Below, one piece after another: positions 7,608 to 16,058 of a DNA stretch of 64,000 bases. The translations under genes were made by a program, and so were the position numbers. Every line of letters starts with the position of its first letter. Position 1 is the first letter of the stretch. The notes under the pieces are model-generated. The model saw only the letters and a program-made list of their open reading frames with translations. It was not told the origin of the DNA and did no database searches. This DNA is from Chloroflexota bacterium (GTDB taxonomy: Bacteria > Chloroflexota > UBA11872), in the NCBI GenBank assembly GCA_022821645.1, contig JAJEDE010000023.1, positions 1-64,000 of the forward strand, read 5' to 3'.

Positions 7608-8651
7608 ATGGCGGCTGATCCGCTCCCAGACTCGATTCCGGACGAGGGGACGCTGGACGAGGTGATGTCGCGTCCCAGCGCCGGGCTGATCGAGTCCCTG
7701 ACCCGGGGGACTGGCGATCTGCTGGTGTTGGGCGCCGGGGGGAAGATGGGTCCCACGGTGGCCCGGATGGCTCGGCGGGCGTTCGAGGCCGCGGGGCGCG
7801 AGGGCCGAGTGATCGCCGTTTCGCGCTTCAGCGATCCGGCGGCCCGCGCCGGCCTGGAGGCCGCTGGCGTGGCCACCATTGCAGGCGACTTGCTGGAGCC
7901 CGCGTTCCTTCGCGAACTGCCGGATGCGCCGGACGTGGTGTTCATGGCCGGGCGCAAGTTCGGGTCAACGGGGGCCGAGCACCTGACCTGGGTCATGAAC
8001 GCGCACCTGCCGGGGCTGGTGGCGCGTCGATTCCGAGAGGCCCGCTGCGTGGTGTTCTCCACGGCGGCGGTGTATCCATTTGTGCCGACTGACGGGCGAG
8101 GGGCGGACGAGGACCTGGCGCCCGAACCGATTGGCGAGTACGCGCAGTCGTGCCTGGCGCGGGAGCGGATGTTCGAGAACGCGGCGTATACGTGGGGGAC
8201 GCGCTCGGCGCTTATCCGGCTGTCGTACGCGCTGGACCTGCGCTACGGCGTGCTGCATGACATCGCGGCCAGCCTGTGCGGCGGCCACCCCGTGAACGTG
8301 GGCATGAGCACGGCCAGCGTGATCTGGCAGGGCGACGCCTGCGACCTGATCCTGCGGACGCTGGAACACACGAGCGCGCCGCCGCTGACGCTGAACGTGT
8401 CGGGGCTTGAGCCGATCCGGATTCAGGATGTCGCCGTTGCGATGGGCGAAGTGCTGGATGTTGAGCCCGAGTTCGAGGGCACGGAGTCGGACAGCGCGTT
8501 GTTCGTGGACTGCCGGCGGATGGCCGGGCTGGTGGGCGAGCCGATGACGCCGCTGGCGACGGTGCTGGGCTGGACGGCCGACTGGCTGCGGGCCGGCGGC
8601 CGAACGCTGGATAAGCCGACGCACTTCGAAGTGCGGGACGGACGGTTCTAG
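7608..8651 (+). CDS. NAD-dependent epimerase/dehydratase family protein
   Basis: A 347-residue extended-SDR-like protein. The Rossmann motif is L-V-L-G-A-G-G-K-M-G, followed by V-V-F-M-A-G-R-K-F-G and a catalytic-type Ser-Thr in V-F-S-T-A-A-V-Y. The expected Y-x-x-x-K is replaced by Y-A-Q-S-C in the E-P-I-G-E-Y-A-Q-S-C-L-A-R segment, so the usual active-site lysine seems to be absent or displaced. The ATG at 7608 is chosen because it begins the acidic N-terminal helix before the Rossmann fold; a longer in-frame start would overlap the GYD gene. Function is uncertain: it may be a nucleotide-sugar enzyme or an NAD-binding regulator. Confidence 0.75.
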   Translation: MAADPLPDSIPDEGTLDEVMSRPSAGLIESLTRGTGDLLVLGAGGKMGPTVARMARRAFEAAGREGRVIAVSRFSDPAARAGLEAAGVATIAGDLLEPAFLRELPDAPDVVFMAGRKFGSTGAEHLTWVMNAHLPGLVARRFREARCVVFSTAAVYPFVPTDGRGADEDLAPEPIGEYAQSCLARERMFENAAYTWGTRSALIRLSYALDLRYGVLHDIAASLCGGHPVNVGMSTASVIWQGDACDLILRTLEHTSAPPLTLNVSGLEPIRIQDVAVAMGEVLDVEPEFEGTESDSALFVDCRRMAGLVGEPMTPLATVLGWTADWLRAGGRTLDKPTHFEVRDGRF

Positions 8652-8697
8652 CAAGGCCTTCCCCCCAGCCTGGACGCCCAGGGGATAACAGGCGGGT

Positions 8698-9744
8698 CTA
8701 CAGGCGGTAGACGGTGAACCGGTTGTCGCTGGGGGGACCGTAGCTGAGGTGGAGGGTCTGGGAGTGGGGGACGGCGATGAGGGCGGCGATGGTGGCGAAG
8801 GGGTCGCCGGAACGGAAGGGGCGGCAGACGGGTTCGGGGCGGCCGGATTGGTCGCTGAGGAGGGTGCGACAGACCTGCGTGTCGATGGCGCCGGCGTGGC
8901 GTTCCAAGCCGGCCTGGAGGGACTGGCGGCGGCCTTCGGAGTGGGGCAGGGGTCGTCGGGTGGCTTCGTGGGGTTGGAGGGTGCGGGCGACACAGTTGTT
9001 GGCGTGGGCGTAGACGCCCTTGTCGACATTGGTGACGTGGAGGCCTTCGGCCAGGATTTCGAGGTTGCGGGCGTGCGTTGCGTCGGCGATGAGGAAGTTG
9101 CCGACGGCGGGGCCGGGCATGGCCCGGATGCGCTGCGTGGCAGCTTCGGCCGTGTCGGATTCGAGGGCGGCGCGGCGGAGGATGGGCGGGGCCATCCAGG
9201 TGCGGCCGGATTTGCCCCAGAGGGAGTTGGCAAAGACGCAGACGCCGTGGCTGTTGAGGCCGACGCCGCCGAGTTCGCCGGGGACGCAGTGCATGAGGAT
9301 GTGGGGACCCCGGGTGGGTCTGAAGGCGGCAAGAAACATGCGGTGGAGGTAGGGCTCACCGAGGTCGCGGTTCTGGCCGGCGATGGTCTGGCGATCGACG
9401 GTGGCCTGGCCCACGGCGGCGAATGAGGTACAGCCTTCGGGGAGGCCGCCGGTTCCGGGGCGGAGCTGGAGGGCGAGGGCTTCGTCGAATCGGATGCCGG
9501 CGCCGTGGGCGAGGCCGTGGAGTTCGTCGATCCAGTGGGGGGCGATGGCTTCGACCGCGGGTTGCTGTTGGAGGGTCCACTCAAGGGCCTGGGCGGCGGT
9601 GAGGCCGCTGTCGGCGGCGGCTTGCATGGTTTCGGCGAGCTGGAGGCGGACGAGGTCGCGGAAGCGGTGGCCGTGTTGGAGACCGAGGTCGTAGGGGGTC
9701 CCAGCGAATTCGGCGAAGGGAAAGTGGATGGGAACGACTCGCAA
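8698..9744 (-). CDS. C45 family autoproteolytic acyltransferase/hydrolase
   Basis: A 348-residue Ntn-hydrolase-like protein of the acyl-CoA:6-aminopenicillanic acid acyltransferase (peptidase C45) family. The N-terminal region has P-Y-D-L-G-L-Q-H-G and the autocleavage site is G104-C105-T-S-F, so Cys105 would become the N-terminal nucleophile after self-processing. Then follow G-Q-N-R-D-L and V-G-L-N-S-H-G-V-C-V-F-A-N-S-L, both conserved in the family. The usual size is about 330-360 residues. Related proteins hydrolyse or transfer acyl groups on amides; the natural substrate here is unknown. It converges with the upstream epimerase gene. Confidence 0.82.
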   Translation of the reverse strand: MRVVPIHFPFAEFAGTPYDLGLQHGHRFRDLVRLQLAETMQAAADSGLTAAQALEWTLQQQPAVEAIAPHWIDELHGLAHGAGIRFDEALALQLRPGTGGLPEGCTSFAAVGQATVDRQTIAGQNRDLGEPYLHRMFLAAFRPTRGPHILMHCVPGELGGVGLNSHGVCVFANSLWGKSGRTWMAPPILRRAALESDTAEAATQRIRAMPGPAVGNFLIADATHARNLEILAEGLHVTNVDKGVYAHANNCVARTLQPHEATRRPLPHSEGRRQSLQAGLERHAGAIDTQVCRTLLSDQSGRPEPVCRPFRSGDPFATIAALIAVPHSQTLHLSYGPPSDNRFTVYRL

Positions 9745-9901
9745 GGGCTCCGGTCCCGGCAGGATACGCGGCTGACGAAATCAAGGCTCCAGGAACGAAC
9801 GGGACCCCTGCAGTTCGTGATGGGTCCTCACGGGTTCCGGGTGCGGGAACGCCCTGCCCGGGCGTGGGAGACTGGGGGACGGGGGATTGGAGGGTGGGTG
9901 G

Positions 9902-11374
9902 ATGGCGACGCAGACGCCGATTCCGGCGCCGGAGTTTCCGGAGGGGTTGGAGTGGGCCAATACGCGGCGGCCGGTTCGCATGGCGGACCTGCAGGGCCGG
10001 CTGGTGATCCTGGACTTCTGGACCTTCTGCTGAATTAACTGCCTGCAGCTATTTCCGCAGTTGCGGAAACTCGAAGAGAAGCACGGTCCGGCGCTGGCGG
10101 TGGTGGGGGTGCATACGCCCAAGTTCCCGGCGGAGCGCGAGACGTTCAACGTGCGCTACGCGGCGCGGCGTCACCGGTTGGAGCACCCGGTGGTGAACGA
10201 CCGGGATTTCCAGATCTGGCAGACGTACGGGGTGCGGGCGTGGCCGACGATGGTGTTCGTGAACCCGCTGGGGCACGTGATCGGGTTTCATTCAGGCGAG
10301 GCGCCGTTCGAGGCGCTGGACCGGGCGGTGACGCGCATCCTGAACGAGCACCGGCCGAACGGCACGGTAACGGACGCGCCGCTGGACGTGATGGAGCAGG
10401 CGCCGGATTCGGAGACGGGGCTGGCGTTTCCGGGGAAGGTGCTGGCCACGGGCGACGCGCTCTACATCGCGGACTCGGGGCATCACCGGATCGTGGAGAC
10501 GAGCCACGACGGCGCGGTGCGACGGGTGTTTGGGTCGTCGGAGGAAGGGCATCGGGACGGGTCGGCCTCGGAGGCGCGGTTCACCTATCCGCAGGGGCTG
10601 GCGGCGGTTGGCGACGACCTGTACGTGGCGGATACGGAGAATCACCGGATTCGCCGGATCGAGCTTGGGTCGGGCGAGGTGTCGACGGTGGCAGGAACGG
10701 GGATGCGGGGGTATCCGGCGCCGGGATCGCATCCGGCGCAGACGGCCGAACTGGCCTCGCCGTGGGACCTGGCCTGGCACGAGGGGCGGCTGTTCATTGC
10801 GATGGCGGGGATGCACCAGGTCTGGGTGATGGATCCGGCGGACGGAGAGATAGGGCCGTATGCGGGGTCGGGGATCGAGAACCTGCAGGACGGGCCGCTG
10901 GACACGGCGCAGCTGGCGCAGCCGAGCGGGCTGGCGGTGCACGGGGACCGGCTGCTGGTGGCGGACAGCGAGACGAGCGCGATTCGCACGCTGCCGCTGG
11001 ACGGTCGAGGCGACGCGCGGACGATTGCGGGGGTTGGGTTGTTCGATTTCGGGGATGAGGACGGGCAGGGCACGTCGATCCGGTTGCAGCATCCGCTGGG
11101 GGTGGCGTCGGGGGCCGAAGGCGTGTTTATTGCCGACACGTACAACAACAAGATCAAGGTGGTGGATCCGGTCCAACGGCTGATTACGTCGTTTGCCGGA
11201 GATACGGAGCACGGCGACGCGGACGGCGGGCTGGCGGAGGCGCGGTTTCATGAGCCGGGCGGGGTGTCGCTGGTTGACGGGGTGTTGTTTGTGGCGGATA
11301 CGAACAATCACGTGGTAAGGCGGGTGGACCTGGCCGACCGACACGTCGGCACGCTGCAGGTGACAGGTCTCTAG
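9902..11374 (+). CDS. Thioredoxin-like/NHL-repeat protein, probable selenoprotein (in-frame UGA at 10031-10033)
   Basis: Reading from the ATG at 9902 (behind GGAGGGTGGG) gives 490 residues if the TGA at codon 44 is read through. The thioredoxin-like part holds L-D-F-W-T-F-C-U-I-N-C, where relatives have F-W-T-[FY]-C-C-I-N-C. The UGA thus stands exactly at the first cysteine of the C-x-x-C motif, giving U44-x-x-C47. The frame is otherwise intact. Six NHL-type beta-propeller repeats follow from about residue 155, each with a (V/I)-A-D-(S/T)-x-(N/H)-x-(R/K)-I core. A perfect stem-loop at 10052-10069 fits a bacterial SECIS element. The architecture is that of NHLRC2-like proteins. If translation started at the TTG at 10061 instead, the redox site would be lost. 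Confidence 0.8.
10052..10069 (+). promoter_or_regulatory. Candidate bacterial SECIS hairpin
   Basis: The arms TTTCCGC and GCGGAAA pair perfectly (7 bp) around the loop AGTT. The loop begins 25 bases after the in-frame UGA and has G at its second position. Known bacterial SECIS elements lie within the coding frame just after UGA, with a short apical loop 16-37 bases away and a G among its first two bases, so distance, loop size and G all fit. Confidence 0.7.
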
Positions 11375-11494
11375 TCAGCCGAACTGCGGCTTCCGGCGCG
11401 ATGGGAGTCGAAGTCGCCGCGCGACTTATCGCGTGGCGCCCCGGCGGCGTTTATTCTTGGACGGTCAGCGCCGACACTCCTAAGGGAATATCGA

Positions 11495-12349
11495 ATGTTC
11501 GCGACGTTTGGACGGACGTGGGAACTCACGAAGATGAGTTGGGGCGTGTTACAAAGCGATCGGAAGCTGATTGCGTTTCCGATCATGTCGGGCGTGGCGC
11601 TGGTGATCCTGGCCGCGCTGCTGACCGGCGTGGGGTCCAGCCTAGGCACGTTCGGTCGCCTGGCAGAAGCCGAGACCGCGGGTCTGGCCGAGGCGGACAT
11701 CGTGCTGCTGGGGATTACGTACTTCCTGCTGGCGTTCGTGATCATCTACTTCAACGCGGCGCTGATCGGGGCCGCGATGGTGCGGCTGGCCGGTGGGACG
11801 CCGACGCTGGGCGACGGGTTCCGGCTGGCCAACTCGCGTCTGCCGCAGATCGTGGGCTGGGCGCTGATTTCGGCGACGGTGGGCCTGATCCTGCAGATCC
11901 TGCGGAACCAGTCGCGCGATAACTTCCTGGGGCAGATTGCGCTGGGGATCGTGGGCGGCGTGTGGGCGTACCTGACGTTCTTCGTGGTGCCGGTGCTGGT
12001 GGCGGAGGAGACGGGGCCGATCACGGCGATCAAGCGGTCGAGTTCACTGTTCAAGCGGACGTGGGGCGAGCAGGTGACGGCGAACTTCGGGTTCGGCATT
12101 GTCGGGTTCCTGGCCGCGCTGGCGGGGCTGGTGCCGGCCATCCTGGTGGGGATGGTTGTGCCGATGGCAGGTCTGGTTGTCGGCGTGGTGACGGTTGGAT
12201 TGGCGATTGCGACGGTGTCGACGCTGGAGGCGATCTTCAAGGCGGCGCTGTACGGCTACGTGGCCGCTGGGAACGTGGGCGAGGGCTTTGACCGGAACAC
12301 GCTGGACGGGGCGTATGGACCCGGGCGCGGCGGGCAGCGGGGCTTTTAG
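11495..12349 (+). CDS. Multi-pass membrane protein (DUF6159-like)
   Basis: A 284-residue protein with an amphipathic start (MFATFGRTWELTKMSWGVL) and about five or six hydrophobic segments, including one around residues 30-46 and others at about 72-92, 122-135, 150-172, 200-225 and 228-245. The W-x-L-x-x-S-W-x-V-L-x-x-D-x-x-L start and the conserved K-R-S-S-S-L-F-K-R-T-W-G-E loop match DUF6159-type membrane proteins of unknown role. A TATTCT element at 11452-11457 could be its -10 box and AAGGGA its ribosome-binding site. It is followed 6 bases later by an SDR gene. Confidence 0.75.
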   Translation: MFATFGRTWELTKMSWGVLQSDRKLIAFPIMSGVALVILAALLTGVGSSLGTFGRLAEAETAGLAEADIVLLGITYFLLAFVIIYFNAALIGAAMVRLAGGTPTLGDGFRLANSRLPQIVGWALISATVGLILQILRNQSRDNFLGQIALGIVGGVWAYLTFFVVPVLVAEETGPITAIKRSSSLFKRTWGEQVTANFGFGIVGFLAALAGLVPAILVGMVVPMAGLVVGVVTVGLAIATVSTLEAIFKAALYGYVAAGNVGEGFDRNTLDGAYGPGRGGQRGF

Positions 12350-12355
12350 GACCCG

Positions 12356-13087
12356 GTGAGCAGTCACGCGGGGCGGCGCGCGGCGGTTTTCGGGGCCAGC
12401 AGCGGCATGGGCCGGGCGACGGCGCTGGCGCTGGCGCGGGCCGGGGCGGACGTGGCGGTGCTGGCGCGGACCGAGGAGGCGCTGGACGAGGTCGCCGGAG
12501 AGATTCGGGGAATCGGGCGCAAGGGCGTGGCGATTCCCGTCGACATCCAGGACGCGGCGGCGGCGCGGGATTCCGTGGATGCCGTGGTGGAGGCGCTGGG
12601 AGGGATCGACATCCTGGTGTACGCGACGGGCTGGAATATCCCGGGGCGGGCGCTGGAGGTGTTGAGTCCGTCGGACTGGGAGCTGATGCAGCGGACGAAC
12701 CTGTGGGGACTGTATGACGTCACGCAGGCGGCGCTGCCGGCGCTACGGGAAGCCGGGGCGCGGGTGGTGGTGATTTCGTCGGCGGCGGTGCAGATTCCCG
12801 ACATGTCGGGCGTGGCCTACCAGAGCACCAAGCACGGGGAAGCCGGGTTCGTGTACGGGATGATGCACGAGGAGGCCGGGAACGGGATCCGGGCGACGAT
12901 GATCTTCCCGGGGCTGACCGAGACGCCGATGATCGACCGGCGGCCTGCCCCAACGCCGCCGGAGATGATCGCGAACGCGCTGCAGCCGGAAGACGTGGCC
13001 GAGGCGGTGCTGTTCGTGACGTCGCTGCCGCCGCGGGCCTACGTGCCCGAGCTCGTACTTCTGCCGGCGGCGATCCAGCAGCGCTAG
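12356..13087 (+). CDS. SDR family oxidoreductase
   Basis: A 243-residue classical short-chain dehydrogenase: V-F-G-A-S-S-G-M-G at residues 11-19 (nucleotide binding), A-T-G-W-N in place of N-A-G, the catalytic Ser in V-I-S-S-A-A-V and Tyr/Lys in A-Y-Q-S-T-K-H-G-E. It starts with GTG 6 bases after the stop of the membrane-protein gene, so the two may be cotranscribed. The C-terminal segment lacks the usual D-G-G end. Substrate not inferable. Confidence 0.87.
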   Translation: MSSHAGRRAAVFGASSGMGRATALALARAGADVAVLARTEEALDEVAGEIRGIGRKGVAIPVDIQDAAAARDSVDAVVEALGGIDILVYATGWNIPGRALEVLSPSDWELMQRTNLWGLYDVTQAALPALREAGARVVVISSAAVQIPDMSGVAYQSTKHGEAGFVYGMMHEEAGNGIRATMIFPGLTETPMIDRRPAPTPPEMIANALQPEDVAEAVLFVTSLPPRAYVPELVLLPAAIQQR

Positions 13088-13116
13088 TCCACGAGCGGCC
13101 GCCGGGCGCGGCTGCG

Positions 13117-13122
13117 TATGCT
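13117..13122 (+). promoter_or_regulatory. Likely -10 element of the first beta-propeller gene
   Basis: TATGCT, 33 bases before the ATG, in a stretch (CGCGGCTGCGTATGCTGGCG) that is repeated almost unchanged upstream of the second copy at 14615. Conservation of this non-coding segment through the duplication supports a regulatory role. No good -35 box is seen. Confidence 0.45.
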
Positions 13123-13154
13123 GGCGGGGCGGTTCACGGTCGCGAGGTTCAGCC

Positions 13155-14537
13155 ATGCCGTACGACCCTTCGCTGCATCTGTTCTGTCACCCCTGGGAGC
13201 TGCAGACGGTGGTGCACATGCGCCGGACCTGGAACCGTCCGGCGCGGGTGCAGATGGACCCGGTGCTGGCGCCGACCGAGCCGTGGGAAGGCACGTCGGT
13301 GGCCTGGAGTACGGCGTTCTACGACCAGGAGACGGGGGTCTTCAAGCTCTGGTATGAGGCGTGGAATCCGGATCGCCCGGAGCCGCTGGACACGCCGGTC
13401 TGCTATGCCACGTCGACCGATGGCCTCACGTGGGACAAGCCGGAGCTGGGGGTGTTTGAGTGGGACGGGAGCCGGGCGAACAACATCTGCTGGATGATGA
13501 GGCGTGAGAGCGCGCCGTGGGACTACCTGGATAGTCCACGGGTGTTTGTCGATCCGGACGCGCCGGAGGCGGAGCGTTACCGGATGGTCATTTACGCGCG
13601 GGTTCAGGCCATGCGGCGGCACGCATTCTTCACGCTTACCAGTGTGGACGGGATGCATTGGACGTGGCATGACGAGCCGTTTCTGACCGAGAGCGGGGAC
13701 CGATTTCACTGCATCTTCGACGACCGGCGCGGGGAGTATTGGGTCACGTCGAGGCGCGCGCACATAGAACGGGACATCCGTTGGGACCCGCCCGTCCCGC
13801 GAATTCGCAGCGTGGAGCGCTGGCGCAGCCCGGACCTGCGCGAGTGGATCGGGCCGGAGATGCTGATGCGGCCGGACGACGTCGATCTGCCGGACACCGA
13901 GTTCTACAGCATGTATCCAATGACGGCGGGGAACGGCTACCTGGGGTACCTGGAGTTCTACGACCGGTTCGTGGAGCGGCTGCACACGGAGGTGGTGGTG
14001 AGCCGCGACGGGGACCACTGGCAGCGGCTGGAGCGGACGCCGTGGCTGGACCGGGGCACCGAGGGCGCCTGGGATGACATGTGGGTGTTTCCGGCCAGCA
14101 ACGACCCGCTGGTCGTTGGGGACCGGATGCTGGTGCCGTTTTGCGGCCGTGGCACGGCGCACGGGGGACGGCGATACCGGATGCAGCCGGCGCGGTGCCG
14201 GATTGGGCTGTTGGAGTTCCAGCGCGATCGCTGGGCGGCGCTGACGGCCGGGCAGGACGGTGGCGAGTTCGTGACCGAACCGGCGGAGGTTACCGGCGAC
14301 CGCCTGTGCCTGAACGTGGACGCGGAGTTCGGGGACGTGCGGGTGGCGGTGCTGGATGCGTATGGCGGGACGCTGGAGGGTTACGGCCACGACGCGGCCG
14401 TGCCGATCGAACGCGACGTAATCGAGGCGCGGGTTCGGTGGGATGCGGGTGATTCCCTGAGCGCGCTACGTGGCCGTCGCGTGCGGCTCCATGCCACGGT
14501 GGCGCGAGCCAGTGTGTACGGATACAGATTTGGCTAA
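13155..14537 (+). CDS. Beta-propeller protein resembling glycoside hydrolase family 32/43, copy 1
   Basis: A 460-residue protein beginning MPYDPSLHLFCHPWELQTV. Repeated S-x-D-G-x-x-W motifs (T-S-T-D-G-L-T-W near residue 80, T-S-V-D-G-M-H-W near 158, V-S-R-D-G-D-H-W near 281) mark successive propeller blades, as in invertase/arabinanase-type five-bladed glycosidases. Acidic residues in F-Y-D-Q-E-T, F-V-D-P-D-A-P-E and D-D-M-W-V-F could be catalytic, but the canonical GH32 W-M-N-D-P is absent. A C-terminal beta region (residues 375-460) may be an extra sandwich domain. No signal peptide. The next gene is a close tandem copy. Carbohydrate hydrolysis is an inference from fold. Confidence 0.75.
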   Translation: MPYDPSLHLFCHPWELQTVVHMRRTWNRPARVQMDPVLAPTEPWEGTSVAWSTAFYDQETGVFKLWYEAWNPDRPEPLDTPVCYATSTDGLTWDKPELGVFEWDGSRANNICWMMRRESAPWDYLDSPRVFVDPDAPEAERYRMVIYARVQAMRRHAFFTLTSVDGMHWTWHDEPFLTESGDRFHCIFDDRRGEYWVTSRRAHIERDIRWDPPVPRIRSVERWRSPDLREWIGPEMLMRPDDVDLPDTEFYSMYPMTAGNGYLGYLEFYDRFVERLHTEVVVSRDGDHWQRLERTPWLDRGTEGAWDDMWVFPASNDPLVVGDRMLVPFCGRGTAHGGRRYRMQPARCRIGLLEFQRDRWAALTAGQDGGEFVTEPAEVTGDRLCLNVDAEFGDVRVAVLDAYGGTLEGYGHDAAVPIERDVIEARVRWDAGDSLSALRGRRVRLHATVARASVYGYRFG

Positions 14538-14614
14538 AGGCCTATTGACCAGCCGCCCACTTGCAAGAGCCTGAGACTGCGCGAGTCCAGGGGCGGCGGC
14601 CGGGCGCGGCTGCG

Positions 14615-14620
14615 TATGCT
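14615..14620 (+). promoter_or_regulatory. Likely -10 element of the second beta-propeller gene
   Basis: TATGCT, 33 bases before the second ATG, within the duplicated leader shared with 13117-13122. Each copy therefore carries its own promoter-like element. Confidence 0.45.
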
Positions 14621-14652
14621 GGCGGGGCGGTTCGCGGTCGCGAGGTTCAGCT

Positions 14653-16035
14653 ATGCCGTACGACCCTTCGCTGCATCTGTTCTGTCACCCCTGGGAGCTG
14701 CAGACGGTGGTGCACATGCGCCGGACCTGGAACCGTCCGGCGCGGGTGCAGATGGCGCCGGTGCTGGCGCCGACCGAGCCGTGGGAAGGCACGTCGGTGG
14801 TGACGTGGGGTACGGCGCACTACGACCCGGCGACGGGGCTTTTCAAGCTCTGGTACGAGGCCTGGAATGCCGAGCGTCCGCAGCCGCTGGTCTCGCTGGT
14901 CTGCTACGCGACGTCAACCGACGGCGTGACCTGGGATAAGCCGGACCTGGGGCTTTTCGAGTGGGAGGGCAGCCGCGCGAACAATATCTGTTGGATGATG
15001 CGAGAAAGCGCGCCCTGGGATTACCTGGACAGTCCGCAGGTGCTCGTCGATCCGCAGGCTCCGGAGTCGGAGCGCTATCGGATGGTGATTTATGCGCGGG
15101 TGGCGGCCATTCGGCGGCACGCGTTCTTCGTACTGACGAGCCCCGACGGGATGCATTGGACGTGGCATGACGAGCCGTTTCTGACGGAGACCGGGGACCG
15201 GTTTCATTGCATATACGACGACCGGCGGGGCGAGTACTGGCTGACGTCGCGGCGCGCGGACCTGGACAGGGACTTTGCGGCGGACCCACCGATCCCGCGA
15301 ATCCGCAGCGTAGAGCGCTGGCGGAGCCCGGACCTGCGCGAGTGGTCGGGTCCCGAGATCCTGATGCGGCCCGACGATGCCGACCCGGTGGATACCGAGT
15401 TCTACAGCATGTATCCCATGACCGCGGGGAACGCATACCTGGGGTACCTGGAGTTCTACGACCGGTTCGTGGAGCGCCTGCACACGGAGCTGGTCGTGAG
15501 CCGCGACGGGGACCACTGGCAGCGGCTGGAACGGACGCCGTGGCTGGACCGGGGCACCGAGGGGGCGTGGGATGACATGTGGGTGTTTCCATCCAGCAAC
15601 GACCCGCTGGTCGTGGGGGACCGGATGCTGGTGCCGTTTGGCGGGCGCGGGACGGCGCACGCGGGACGGCGCTACCGGATGCGGCCGGCGCGGTGCCGCA
15701 TTGGGCTGCTTGAGTTCGGGCGCGACCGCTGGGCGGCGCTCACGGCGGGGCAGGACGGCGGGGAGTTCGTAACCGAGCCGGCGGAGGTTACCGGCGACCA
15801 CCTGTGCCTGAACGTGGACGCGGAGTTCGGCGACGTGCGGGTGGCGGTGCTGAACGAGCATGGCGGGGCGCTGGAGGGGTTCGGCCACGATGAGGCCGTG
15901 CCGATTGAACGCGATGCGATCGAGGCGCGGGTCTGTTGGGACACTGGCGATTCGCTGGAGGCCTTGCGCGGCCGTCGGGTGCGCCTGCACGTCACGGCGG
16001 CGCGGGCCAGCGTGTACGGCTACAGGTTCGACTAG
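14653..16035 (+). CDS. Beta-propeller protein resembling glycoside hydrolase family 32/43, copy 2 (tandem paralog)
   Basis: 460 residues, nearly identical over its length to the gene 1498 bases upstream, including the start MPYDPSLHLFCHPWELQTV and the same S-x-D-G-x-x-W blade motifs. Differences include T-S-V-V-T-W-G-T-A-H-Y-D-P for T-S-V-A-W-S-T-A-F-Y-D-Q (one codon longer), loss of one Arg after C-W-M-M, and scattered substitutions (for example G-G-R-G-T-A-H for C-G-R-G-T-A-H). Both copies remain open, so both are probably functional and may differ in substrate preference. Confidence 0.75.
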   Translation: MPYDPSLHLFCHPWELQTVVHMRRTWNRPARVQMAPVLAPTEPWEGTSVVTWGTAHYDPATGLFKLWYEAWNAERPQPLVSLVCYATSTDGVTWDKPDLGLFEWEGSRANNICWMMRESAPWDYLDSPQVLVDPQAPESERYRMVIYARVAAIRRHAFFVLTSPDGMHWTWHDEPFLTETGDRFHCIYDDRRGEYWLTSRRADLDRDFAADPPIPRIRSVERWRSPDLREWSGPEILMRPDDADPVDTEFYSMYPMTAGNAYLGYLEFYDRFVERLHTELVVSRDGDHWQRLERTPWLDRGTEGAWDDMWVFPSSNDPLVVGDRMLVPFGGRGTAHAGRRYRMRPARCRIGLLEFGRDRWAALTAGQDGGEFVTEPAEVTGDHLCLNVDAEFGDVRVAVLNEHGGALEGFGHDEAVPIERDAIEARVCWDTGDSLEALRGRRVRLHVTAARASVYGYRFD

Positions 16036-16058
16036 CGAGGGATTGCCTTGCGGCGCGA

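Noticed and set aside
10031..10033. The TGA taken as a plain nonsense mutation (pseudogene)
   Set aside because: The frame on both sides is undamaged, it falls at the catalytic Cys position, and a SECIS-like hairpin follows. A pseudogene would not be expected to show all three. A sequencing error remains possible.
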